From contig NZ_KB900609.1 in NCBI RefSeq assembly GCF_000379105.1, forward strand, positions 7,399,785 through 7,463,784: 64,000 nt of DNA, written 5' to 3'. Position numbers and translations under genes: made by a program. The first letter of the stretch is position 1. Each line of letters begins with the position of its first letter. The notes beneath the pieces were generated by a model, which saw only the letters and a list, made by a program, of their open reading frames with translations, did not search any database and was not told where the DNA came from. Below are positions 8,305 to 16,219 of this stretch, in pieces. Source of the DNA: Methylobacterium sp. WSM2598. Lineage in GTDB: Bacteria; Pseudomonadota; Alphaproteobacteria; Rhizobiales; Beijerinckiaceae.

Positions 8305-9174
8305 ATGCTCGCGCAGACCTTCGTCAACGGGCTCCTCCTCGGCGGCGTCTACGGCGTCGCCACCATCGGCTTCTCGATGGTCTGGGGCGTGATGAGCATC
8401 ATCAACCTCGCGCACGGCGCCTACATCATGATGGGGGCGTACCTCGCCTACCTGATGGCCGCGCGGCTCGGCATCGACCCGTTCCTGTCGATGCCGCTCG
8501 TCATGGCGGCGCTGTTCTGCGTCGGGTTCGCGGTGCAGTCCCTGCTGCTGAACCCGGTGATGCGCACGAGCGTGCTGCTCACGCTCGCGATGACGTTCGG
8601 GCTCGACCTCTTCCTCGTGGACGTGTTCGTCGCGCTGTTCACCTCGGACATCCGCTCCGTCAACACGAGCTACTCCTCCGAGGCGCTCGCGATCGGCCCG
8701 GTGCTGGTCTCGTACGTCCGGCTGGCGGCCGCCCTCCTCTCCCTCGCCCTGGCGGGCCTGCTGTACCTCGTCCTGACGCGCACCCGTCTCGGCCAGGCGA
8801 TCCTGGCGACCGCCCTCGACCGGGAGGCGGCGCGCCTGATGGGCATCGTCCCGGAGCGGATCTACGGCTACACGGCCGGGATCGGGGCGGCGCTCGCGGG
8901 CGCGGCCGGCTCGCTGGCCAGCACGCTGTTCCCGATCTCGCCCGGATTGGGAAACTCCTTCATCGGCGCGGTCTTCGTCATCACCGTGCTCGGCGGCATC
9001 GGGTCCGTCACCGGCGCGGTCGCGGCCGGCTTCGTGTACGCGCTGATCCAGTCCTTCGCGGCGAGCTACCTCGGCGTGAACTACCAGGAGATCGTCGCCT
9101 TCGGGCTGTTCCTGGTCATCCTGGTCGTCCGCCCGCAGGGTCTGTTCGGCAAGCGCTTCTTCGGGGAGGTCTGA
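8305..9174 (+). CDS. livH: ABC transporter permease, LivH type
   Basis: 289 residues, about eight hydrophobic helices, starting MLAQTFVNGLLLGGVYGVAT, which is the standard LivH N-terminus. The conserved INLAHGAYIMMGAY stretch follows. It forms the inner-membrane channel with the LivM-like protein encoded 1 bp downstream. The frame is open for 35 codons upstream, but those lie in the repeat at 8171-8271, so the later start is preferred. The gene is intact. Confidence 0.92.
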   Translation: MLAQTFVNGLLLGGVYGVATIGFSMVWGVMSIINLAHGAYIMMGAYLAYLMAARLGIDPFLSMPLVMAALFCVGFAVQSLLLNPVMRTSVLLTLAMTFGLDLFLVDVFVALFTSDIRSVNTSYSSEALAIGPVLVSYVRLAAALLSLALAGLLYLVLTRTRLGQAILATALDREAARLMGIVPERIYGYTAGIGAALAGAAGSLASTLFPISPGLGNSFIGAVFVITVLGGIGSVTGAVAAGFVYALIQSFAASYLGVNYQEIVAFGLFLVILVVRPQGLFGKRFFGEV

Positions 9175-9175
9175 G

Positions 9176-10129
9176 GTGAGCGACACGCGGCAACTCGTCC
9201 TCGCGGCCGTCCTGCTCGCCGCGGCCCTGGCGGCCCCGGCCTTCGTCGGCAATTACTGGCTGCGCGTCCTCACGACCGTGTTCATGTTCGGCGTGGTCGC
9301 GCAGGGCCTGAACGTGATCGTCGGGTTCGCGGGCTATCACGCCTTCGGCAACTCGGTCTTCTTCGGCATCGGGGCCTACGCCACGGGGGTCGGGATGACG
9401 CTCGGCCTGCCGGTCTGGATCGCGGTCCCGGTCGCCGTCCTGGCCGCGACCCTGGTCGCGGCGATCCTCGGCTGGCCGCTCCTGCGCCTGCGCGGGCACT
9501 ACTTCGCCATCGCGACCGTGGCGCTGAACGCCGCCGCCACGGAGGCGATCATCAACATCGGCGGCGTGACGGGCGGCGCGCAGGGGCTGCCCCTGCCGTT
9601 CTCCGCGCTTCCCCCGACCACGCTCTACCGCATCATCTACTTCGCCATGCTGGCGGCGCTCGTCCTCGCGACCGGGGTGGTGTTCTGGCTGTCGCGGAGC
9701 CGGCTCGGCTACGCGCTGCGGGCGCTGCGCGACAGCGAGGACGGCGCGGAGGTGATGGGGGTCGACACCGTGCGGGCCAAGATCCTGGCCTGGATGATCA
9801 GCGCCGCGATGACCGGGGCGGTCGGCGGCCTGTGGGCCTACTGGCTCACCTTCATCGAGGTCGGGACGGCCTTCGACGTCTCCATCTCGGTGCGCGGCTA
9901 CGTCATGATGCTGCTCGGCGGCATGGGCACGGTGATCGGCCCGGTGATCGGGGCCGCCCTGTTCCAGCTCGTGGGCGACGCGATCTGGAGCCACTTCTCC
10001 GGCATCCACAACCTGCTGCTCGGGGCCCTCGTGATGGCCGTGGTGCTGATGGTGCCGCGGGGCCTGCTCGACAGCCTGTCGCGGCTGCGCCCGCCCGCGC
10101 GGCGCGGCCGCCGGCCCGCGGAGGCGTGA
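9176..10129 (+). CDS. livM: ABC transporter permease, LivM type
   Basis: 317 residues, GTG start one base after the livH stop with GGGGAGG upstream. Many hydrophobic helices; the LivM signatures GLNVIVGFAGYHAFGN and a large cytoplasmic EAA-like loop (RALRDSEDGAEVMGVD) are present. Its C-terminus is Arg-rich. Partner of LivH in the inner membrane; the ATPase gene follows 1 bp later. Confidence 0.92.
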   Translation: MSDTRQLVLAAVLLAAALAAPAFVGNYWLRVLTTVFMFGVVAQGLNVIVGFAGYHAFGNSVFFGIGAYATGVGMTLGLPVWIAVPVAVLAATLVAAILGWPLLRLRGHYFAIATVALNAAATEAIINIGGVTGGAQGLPLPFSALPPTTLYRIIYFAMLAALVLATGVVFWLSRSRLGYALRALRDSEDGAEVMGVDTVRAKILAWMISAAMTGAVGGLWAYWLTFIEVGTAFDVSISVRGYVMMLLGGMGTVIGPVIGAALFQLVGDAIWSHFSGIHNLLLGALVMAVVLMVPRGLLDSLSRLRPPARRGRRPAEA

Positions 10130-10130
10130 C

Positions 10131-10892
10131 ATGACCGAGCCGCTGCTCACCATCGAGGGGATCGGCGTCCGCTTCGGCGGCGTCCAGGCGATCAAGGACG
10201 TGAGCTTCGACGTCGCGCCCGGGGAGGTGCTGGGTCTGATCGGGCCGAACGGGGCCGGCAAGACCACGCTCCTCAACGTCGTGTCGAGCCTGGTCAAGCC
10301 CGCGGCCGGCCGCGTCACCTTCGACGGCGAGACGATCACCGGGCGCAAGGCGCACGCCATCGCGCGCGGCGGCGTCGCGCGCACGTTCCAGATCGTGCAG
10401 CCGTTCCGCAATCTCACGGTCGCGCAGAACGTCGCGGTGGGCGCCATGTTCTGCAACGCGGGACGCTCGGCCGCCGCGGTGGCGGAGGCCTGCGCGGAGG
10501 CCCTGGAGCAGGTCGGGATCGCGGGCAAGCGGGACTTCCTCCCGAGCCAGCTGACGCTGTCCGAGCGCAAGCGCCTCGAGGTCGCCCGGGCGCTCGCGAC
10601 CCGCCCGCGCCTCCTCCTCCTCGACGAGGTGATGGCCGGGCTCAACCATGCCGAGATCGAACGCATCATCGCGCTGATCCACGCCATCAACCGCACCGGG
10701 CTGACCATCATCGTGGTGGAGCACGTGATGAAGGCGATCACGGCGGTCTGCCACCGGGTCGTCGTCCTGCAGTTCGGCGAGAAGATCGCGGACGGCCCGC
10801 CCGACGCGGTCCTGTCCGACGCCAAGGTGGTCAGCGCCTATCTGGGCGACCGCTACGCCAAGCGACACGCTGCCCGGGGAGCCGCCGCATGA
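10131..10892 (+). CDS. livG: ABC transporter ATPase, LivG type
   Basis: 253 residues. Walker A GPNGAGKTT near residues 38-46, Q-loop in RTFQIVQPFRNLTV, Walker B LLLLDEVMAGLN, and an H-loop in VVEHVMKAI. The signature loop reads LTLSERKRLEVARAL rather than LSGGQ, a variant normal in LivG-like ATPases. It overlaps livF by 4 bp (ATGA). Powers uptake by the permease pair. Confidence 0.93.
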   Translation: MTEPLLTIEGIGVRFGGVQAIKDVSFDVAPGEVLGLIGPNGAGKTTLLNVVSSLVKPAAGRVTFDGETITGRKAHAIARGGVARTFQIVQPFRNLTVAQNVAVGAMFCNAGRSAAAVAEACAEALEQVGIAGKRDFLPSQLTLSERKRLEVARALATRPRLLLLDEVMAGLNHAEIERIIALIHAINRTGLTIIVVEHVMKAITAVCHRVVVLQFGEKIADGPPDAVLSDAKVVSAYLGDRYAKRHAARGAAA

Positions 10893-11608
10893 GCCTCCTT
10901 CGCGTCGAGAGCCTCGACCTGCGCTACGGCGACAGCCAGGTCCTGTGGTCCGTCGACCTGGCGGTCGAGGAGGGCCGGATCTCCGCGCTGGTCGGGGCCA
11001 ACGGCGCCGGCAAGACCACGCTCATGCGGGCCATCGCCGGACTGGCGCAGCCGAGCGCCGGCCGCGTCGTGTTCGCGGGCGAGGATCTGGCGCGCGTCCC
11101 GGCGGAGTCGCGGGTTCGCCGCGGGATCGCGCTCGTCCCCGAGGGGCGGCGCCTGTTCGCCGGCCTCTCGGTGACCGAGAACCTCATGCTCGGCGCCCAC
11201 ATGCGGGCCGACCGGACCGCCGTGACCCGCGACCTCGGCCGGGTCTTCGCCCTGTTCCCGGAACTCGCGCCGCTCGCGGGCCAGATCGCCGGCACGATGT
11301 CGGGCGGTCAGCAGCAGATGTGTGCGGTGGGGCGCGCGCTGATGGCCCGCCCGCGGCTGCTCCTCATCGACGAGATGTCGCTCGGCCTCGCCCCCGTCGT
11401 CGTCGACCGCATCGCCGCGGCGTTGCGCAGCGTGAACGAAGCGGAAGGCGTCACGATGCTGCTCGTCGAGCAGGACGTGGAACTGGCGCTGGAGATCGCC
11501 TCCCACGCGACCGTGCTCGACACCGGGCGCGTCGTCCTCGACGGGCCGTCCGCCACCCTGATCGACGATCCGAAGATCCGCGAAGCCTATATGGGCGTCG
11601 CGGCCTGA
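10889..11608 (+). CDS. livF: ABC transporter ATPase, LivF type
   Basis: 239 residues. Walker A GANGAGKTT, signature MSGGQQQM, Walker B LLLIDEMSLGLAP and the H-loop LLVEQDVELAL are all intact. It starts within the livG stop. Second nucleotide-binding subunit of the importer. The next gene, the amidohydrolase, begins 23 bp later, so import and hydrolysis are co-transcribed. Confidence 0.93.
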   Translation: MSLLRVESLDLRYGDSQVLWSVDLAVEEGRISALVGANGAGKTTLMRAIAGLAQPSAGRVVFAGEDLARVPAESRVRRGIALVPEGRRLFAGLSVTENLMLGAHMRADRTAVTRDLGRVFALFPELAPLAGQIAGTMSGGQQQMCAVGRALMARPRLLLIDEMSLGLAPVVVDRIAAALRSVNEAEGVTMLLVEQDVELALEIASHATVLDTGRVVLDGPSATLIDDPKIREAYMGVAA

Positions 11609-11631
11609 CCCTGCCCTGTTCAAGGTCCGCC

Positions 11632-13119
11632 ATGAAGCCGTTCGATCTCTTCGTCACCAATGGCACCGTCGTGACCGCGCACGGTGAGTACCGAGGCTCC
11701 ATCGCGGTCGTGGACGGGCGGATCGCCGCGATCGTGGCGCCGGGCGTCGACCTGCCGGCCGTCCGGACCATCGACGCGCGCGGCCGGCACGTCCTGCCGG
11801 GCCTGTGGCACGTGCACTGCCATTTCCGGGAGCCGGGCCACACCTACAAGGAGGATTTCGAGAGCGGCAGCAGGGCGGCCGCGGCGGGCGGCATCGCCTT
11901 CTGCATCGACATGACCAACAACACCCCGCATCCCACCACGCTCGAAACCTTCGAGATGAAGAAAGCGGCGATCGCTCCCAAAGCCCACGTCGATTACGCG
12001 ATCTACGGCGGCGGCCTCTACCCGAAGACGTGCCTCGACCTCGGCAAGGCGGGGGCGATCGGCATCAAGATCTTCAACACGCGGCACGTCAAGGAGGTCT
12101 ACCCCTACATCACCGAACTCGGGGTGGTCGATCACGGCATCCTCTACGAACTCTACGAGGCGATCGCCGAGACCGGCCTCGTCGGCTCGGTGCACCACGA
12201 CGATACGGAATGGTGCAAGCGCCTGACGTTTCGGGATTACATCAATCCTGGAAAGGTTGAGAACAAATACTACATGGAGTGCTACGAGCGCGGCTACATG
12301 TACGGACACGGCATGGTCGCCGGTCTCGCCAGCTCGCTCTACTACGCGCGCCTGACCAAGCTGCGCCTGCACGTGCTTCACCTGGGGGTTATGCCGGTCG
12401 GCGCGTACGAGATGCTCCGGCATGCCAAGTTCGACCTGAAGCAGGACGTCACCGCGGAGCTTGAGGCCGCCTCCTTGTTCATGTCGCGCGAGCAGGCGGA
12501 GCGGGTCGGCCCCTTCGCGTATCTCTGGGCGCACAGCCCGGAGGCGGGCTGGACCAGTCTCAGGGACGGCGTCGCCGACATGCTGGTCGGCGAGCACGCG
12601 CCCCACTCCGTCGAGGACGTCGAGCCCGGCTGGGAGGACAATTTCTCCGTCCCGCTCGGGATCACGGGTGCCCAGGAATTCGTGCCGCTGATGCTCAACG
12701 CGGTGAACGAGGGGCGGATGACGCTCCAGGACATCGCGCGGTTCTGCGCCCTCCAGCCCGCCCAGCGCTTCGGCCTCTACCCGCGCAAGGGCGCGCTCGA
12801 ACTCGGTGCCGACGCCGACATCACGATCGTCGACCTCGCCCGGGAGACGGTCTTGCGCAAGGAGGACATGCACAGCCGCGCGGGCCACACCTCCTGGGAG
12901 GGGATGCGGGTCCGCGGCATGCCGGTCGCCACGATCGTCCGTGGGCAAGTGGTGATGGAGGAGGCCCGCATCGTCGGCGAGCCCGGGCTCGGCCGGTTCA
13001 CGCCCGGCATCCTCGGCCGGGACGGCGGACCGGCGCCGGACGCCGCGCGGCTCCATCGGGCCGAGGCCGTCGCCCAAGCCGCCTCGCGGCAGGTAGCGGC
13101 CGGCCCGGTCCTCGAATAG
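11632..13119 (+). CDS. Dihydroorotase/dihydropyrimidinase-like amidohydrolase
   Basis: 495 residues from the ATG at 11632. Amidohydrolase-superfamily landmarks in order: the HVHCHFREPG metal motif near residue 60, AIGIKIFN with the Lys that is carboxylated in this family, SVHHDD, LHVLHLG, then GEHAPHS. In dihydroorotases and hydantoinases the last motif is DHAPH, so a Glu replaces the usual catalytic/metal-binding Asp. The enzyme should open a cyclic amide such as a hydantoin, dihydropyrimidine or imide using a binuclear metal centre. Last gene of the ABC operon; with HyuAB it could form a two-step ring-opening route. Family firm, substrate unknown. Confidence 0.88.
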   Translation: MKPFDLFVTNGTVVTAHGEYRGSIAVVDGRIAAIVAPGVDLPAVRTIDARGRHVLPGLWHVHCHFREPGHTYKEDFESGSRAAAAGGIAFCIDMTNNTPHPTTLETFEMKKAAIAPKAHVDYAIYGGGLYPKTCLDLGKAGAIGIKIFNTRHVKEVYPYITELGVVDHGILYELYEAIAETGLVGSVHHDDTEWCKRLTFRDYINPGKVENKYYMECYERGYMYGHGMVAGLASSLYYARLTKLRLHVLHLGVMPVGAYEMLRHAKFDLKQDVTAELEAASLFMSREQAERVGPFAYLWAHSPEAGWTSLRDGVADMLVGEHAPHSVEDVEPGWEDNFSVPLGITGAQEFVPLMLNAVNEGRMTLQDIARFCALQPAQRFGLYPRKGALELGADADITIVDLARETVLRKEDMHSRAGHTSWEGMRVRGMPVATIVRGQVVMEEARIVGEPGLGRFTPGILGRDGGPAPDAARLHRAEAVAQAASRQVAAGPVLE

Positions 13120-13285
13120 GGCGCAGCACCGGCGCCTGCCGGCTGGAACGACGAGGCGGCGAGGGGAGCTGCGTCGGCCGCGGACGCCGCCTCGGTCCAT
13201 CGCCGGCGCGTGGCTGACGGGGATCGCGCAACTGCCCTGGCCGGACGCGGCGCGGCGCCTTCGACGAGGTCCGGCGGGATTGAGC

Positions 13286-13530
13286 ATGACGAGAGCGAGA
13301 GCGGCCGCTGCCCCGGTGCTGATCGGGGGCAGCCTGCCGGCCGAGCCGGTCAAGGCCGAGGTGACACGGTTCGAGGCCATTGCGGTGGAGCGGCCGGCGC
13401 TCCAAGGGCGCAGCTTCGGTGAGCGCGGCACGGCGGAGAAGATCACCGGGCGGGCGACCATCGCCCTCGATCCGGGCGATCCCCACAACGCCGCCATCGC
13501 CGACATTGCACTCGCGCCCCGCAGCGCCGG
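13286..13530 (+). pseudogene. N-terminal fragment of a secreted alpha/beta hydrolase-domain protein
   Basis: From the ATG at 13286 the product has a short hydrophobic leader and then VTRFEAIAVERPALQGRSFG, TAEKITGRATIALDPGDPHN and AAIADIALAPR, which matches from memory the start of large secreted proteins with an alpha/beta hydrolase domain. These are normally several hundred residues long. The similarity stops after about 75 residues, where the frame runs into unrelated sequence. No nucleophile elbow remains. I read it as a truncated remnant. Confidence 0.55.
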
Positions 13531-13646
13531 CCAAGGCGGACAAGACGGGCCGCTCGACCGTCCAGACCGATCCCCGCCAGGGACCTGCAGTCTGGGAGGG
13601 GCACTGGACCTCACTGGGTCGGGACCTCCTCGACAGCCACGCCTGA

Positions 13647-14060
13647 CGGGCTCAATCGATCAACTGCCGCCGGGTGGTCGACAGGATCCTCCTGGAGCAC
13701 ATCGGACACGGAGGGCTCACGAACGGCGCTTTGGCGGTCACGCACGACGACTTCAAGCTGCATGGCGTCCGGGCGAACTCCGTCCTGCCGGCCATCGAAG
13801 AAGCGATCGCCATCGGGCTCATCCGGCGCGTGCGTGAGGGACAGCGTGCCTGGGGCGCGTTCAAAGGCCGGGCTGCTCTGTTCGGCCTGACCTGGTTCGG
13901 GATGGTCGACGGGCGCCCCCCGAGCAACGACTGGAAGCGGTTCGGCAGCCTTGAGGAGGCGGAGCAAGCCGCGAAGAACGCACGGCAGCGGGTCGAGGAG
14001 AGCGCCTCCATCCGGCCGGCTCGCCGCAACAGGCTCAACCCCGTTCCGACCGCCGCCTGA
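13647..14060 (+). pseudogene. N-terminally truncated accessory/plasmid-type hypothetical gene
   Basis: Open from 13647 (stop at 13644-13646) to 14060; a GTG at 13674 could start it. The product contains RILLEHIGHGGLTNG, LAVTHDDF and RPPSNDWKRF, a pattern I associate with small helix-turn-helix-like proteins of alphaproteobacterial mobile DNA, where about 40 further residues normally precede this region. Whether the remaining 128 codons are translated is unclear. It directly follows the hydrolase fragment, so the junction looks like a deletion scar. Confidence 0.45.
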
Positions 14061-14072
14061 CGATTTGCCCTA

Positions 14073-14174
14073 AGAGCATTTTCCGACGAAGTGGATGCCG
14101 GTTCGTCGCAGAAAATGCGGCAAGATCAAAGATCGAGAGCAGCACCCGATTGCAACGTGATCGGGTGCTGCTCT
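14073..14174 (+). repeat. 102-bp two-hairpin repeat, copy A
   Basis: Begins AGAGCA and ends TGCTCT. First palindrome GCATTTTCCGACGAA ... TTCGTCGCAGAAAATGC, then a spacer, then GAGCAGCACCCGAT ... ATCGGGTGCTGCTC. Nearly identical to the copy at 53460-53561. Confidence 0.9.
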
Positions 14175-14175
14175 A

Positions 14176-14243
14176 GTACCAGTTCCGGTACATCTAGTAC
14201 CACCACTTCCGGTACCGGAAGTCTCCAGTACCACTTCCGGTAC
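14176..14243. repeat. Array of GTAC-bounded palindromic repeats
   Basis: Three closely spaced units, GTACCAGTTCCGGTAC (14176-14191), GTACCACCACTTCCGGTAC (14197-14215, followed by CGGAAGT on the opposite sense) and GTACCACTTCCGGTAC (14228-14243). Each is bounded by GTAC on both sides. The array directly abuts the end of repeat copy A. It could bind a protein; no adjacent gene suggests which. Confidence 0.7.
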
Positions 14244-14719
14244 ATATATGAATATCTCCGGGTGGGGTGTGGCACGTGCAGCGCCTGTCCGCCGCTAAAA
14301 ACCGCCACCTTCCCGAACCTGGAATCAGAAAATCGAAAGACCACCAATCTCACACCGGCCAATTGCGCAGAGCCAACCGGCCGTCCTTAGCCCTTTCCCG
14401 AAGAGGGAACGACGCATGAGGTTCGGCCACGACAGTGCCGCTACGCGCTTGGACTATGAGAATAGCAGGGGATCCCGCACGATTGCGCAACGTTGCAGCT
14501 GCCGAACTGGGAGAGCGAATGCCAGATGGCAAAATTGCGCACAGAATTGGTGTCCAGATCGAGGACTGACGAGAAATAATGAATAAACAGAGAGAGGTTC
14601 AGAAAGGGTTGGAGATGGCACGGACTGGGGCGAGGATCTCGTATCTCCCGGTGGCTATCCGAACTGACGCTGCTCAGCCTCGACAGGCCCCTTTCATAAA
14701 CACGGCAACGGAAGCTTGT
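14244..14719. other. Non-coding accessory DNA
   Basis: Lower GC than the flanking operons. Short open frames exist on both strands, but none has a recognisable domain or a good ribosome-binding site. I see no supported gene here. Confidence 0.5.
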
Positions 14720-14723
14720 GACC

Positions 14724-14895
14724 GAGGCTGTGTGAAAACTCAGGCGGGTTCCGAAATCGTAGAATAATCTTCTACAAAGCCGTTATCCGAGCATCCTGGA
14801 TAGCGGCTGAGATGCCAGCTGGGTGCCTATTCCGGCGCTGCCCAGGGTTATCGAGGGAAGATCCTTCTGCCGCCTTTGCGTTTTCACACAGCCTC
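14724..14895. mobile_element. 172-bp MITE-like element with terminal inverted repeats
   Basis: Left end GAGGCTGTGTGAAAAC (14724-14739) is repeated in inverse at 14880-14895. Both sides are flanked by GACC (14720-14723 and 14896-14899), a 4-bp target duplication. The inside has no coding capacity and includes the palindrome GTAGAATAATCTTCTAC. It looks like a deletion derivative of a larger IS with the same ends. Confidence 0.75.
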
Positions 14896-14990
14896 GACCC
14901 ATAGCGGCCCCTCGCAGTGTGGGTCGGGAATGTCCGGTTACGAACGTCGTCCGGACACTCGGCATTGACCGCTCGTCGGACACGGTCAAA
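14896..14990 (+). repeat. Dispersed repeat family 2, copy 1
   Basis: GACCCATAGCGGCCCCTCG followed by GGGTCGGGAATGTCCGG, shared with stretches at about 19128, 26408 and 53234. The MITE-like element is inserted at its left edge. Confidence 0.6.
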
Positions 14991-15091
14991 AAGGACAGCA
15001 AATTTATCACACGGCTCAGGAGCAGCTCTACCAGCAAGCACTCTGATCGCCATACGAAGCGAACACCGCGAGATGATGGGAGAGACCGAGC

Positions 15092-15850
15092 ATGCCGCGA
15101 GATATCGAAGGGCAGGTCGCCTGGGTCACGGGGGCGGGCTCCGGAATCGGCCGGGCCGCCGCGGTCGCACTCGCGAAGGCTGGGGTGCGGCTCGCGTTGA
15201 CGGGACGCGGCCGGGAGACACTCGAGGCGACGGCCGATCTTGTCCGGGAGGCGGGGGGTGAGGCGCTCGTCGCGCCCGCCGATATGGGCCGGGCCGACGA
15301 GGTCGAGCGCGCCTGGGAGACGGTTCGATCTCACTTTGGCCGCTGCGACATCCTGGTGAACTCCGCCGGCCTGAACGTGCCGAAGCGGAGTTGGAGCGAG
15401 ATCGACCCGGCTGGCATCGACACAGTCATCGGGGTCGATCTCAACGGGCCCTTCTATGCCTCGCGCCTCGTGCTGCCGACCATGCGGGCCCAACGCGACG
15501 GGCTGATCATTCAAGTGTCCTCCTGGGCTGGACGCTACGTGTCCAAACTGACGGGGCCGGCCTACTCGGCCGCGAAGCACGGTCTCGTGGCGCTCTCGGA
15601 AAGCTTGAACCAGGAGGAGTGCGGCCATGGCATCCGATCCTGCTGCATCTGTCCCGGCGAGGTCGCGACGCCCATCCTCGACAAGCGTCCCGTTCCGGTC
15701 ACGGCGGAAGACAAGGCGCGCATGCTTCAGGCAGACCACCTCGCGGAGACGATCCTGTTCGTGGCCCGCCTGCCCCCGTCCGTGTGCGTCAACGAGATCC
15801 TGATCAGTCCGACGTGGAACCGCGGCTACCTGGAGGGTGTCAAGCTCTGA
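15092..15850 (+). CDS. SDR family NAD(P)-dependent oxidoreductase
   Basis: 252 residues, classical short-chain dehydrogenase. The nucleotide-binding TGxxxGxG motif (TGAGSGIG) is at residues 13-20, NSAG replaces the common NNAG, a Ser lies in VSSWAG, and the catalytic YSAAK is present. An unusual Cys-rich stretch, IRSCCICPGEV, replaces the common VNxIxPG. It would reduce or oxidise a carbonyl/alcohol substrate with NAD(P). The ATG is preceded by GGGAGAG. It stands alone among repeats and gene fragments, so its pathway is not indicated. Confidence 0.9.
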   Translation: MPRDIEGQVAWVTGAGSGIGRAAAVALAKAGVRLALTGRGRETLEATADLVREAGGEALVAPADMGRADEVERAWETVRSHFGRCDILVNSAGLNVPKRSWSEIDPAGIDTVIGVDLNGPFYASRLVLPTMRAQRDGLIIQVSSWAGRYVSKLTGPAYSAAKHGLVALSESLNQEECGHGIRSCCICPGEVATPILDKRPVPVTAEDKARMLQADHLAETILFVARLPPSVCVNEILISPTWNRGYLEGVKL

Positions 15851-15929
15851 CGCGCTTGGGGTCGAATACCGGGCGCAGCCTCATGCAGCCTGCCGCTTCG
15901 TCTCGATGAATGTCCGGGCAACGTCGGCG

Positions 15930-16056
15930 ATCCGCGGAACAGTCCACATCCGCGCCTGCCAGCTGCTGCGCGGGCACACGAAGCTGGAGAGCACGATGCG
16001 GTCCCGGTATCGAAGTCGATGATGCCCTGGTTCTATCGAAGCAGAGCGAGATCTGA
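15930..16056 (+). pseudogene. C-terminal remnant of a tyrosine recombinase
   Basis: One frame gives VHIRACQLLRGHTKLESTMR, then a one-base slip leads into GIEVDDALVLSKQSEI and a stop. This is the typical C-terminus of small tyrosine integrases (xLLGHTKLESTxRYLGIE...DAL). Only the part around the active-site His remains and the tyrosine segment is broken by the frameshift. Confidence 0.65.
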
Positions 16057-16219
16057 GGTGGGCACCGCGGGCGCAACCGCCGCGCCGCCGTGTACCCGAA
16101 GTTGCGACGCTCACGCAGCAGTCCCCGACAGCACCTGCACAGCCTGAGCGGGGAACCTTGGCCGTTGGGCTCGATTGTATGAAGGTGCCCTGAGGCGGTG
16201 TCGCGGCCGGAGACGAAGT

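Noticed and set aside
13120..13285. Rho-independent terminator after the amidohydrolase gene
   Set aside because: GC-rich inverted stretches exist but none is followed by a T-run, so nothing convincing can be marked.
14176..14243. CRISPR-like array
   Set aside because: Only three short units with irregular spacing, themselves palindromic, no spacers of uniform length and no cas genes in the window.
13660..14243. Possible plasmid replication origin (accessory HTH-like gene plus palindrome array)
   Set aside because: No Rep, ParA or ParB gene is seen in 64 kb, the gene is truncated, and the array has no AT-rich unwinding region beside it.
14416..14767. Short open frames in the accessory spacer
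   Set aside because: No domain, no good ribosome-binding site, and one overlaps the MITE end. Composition does not look coding.
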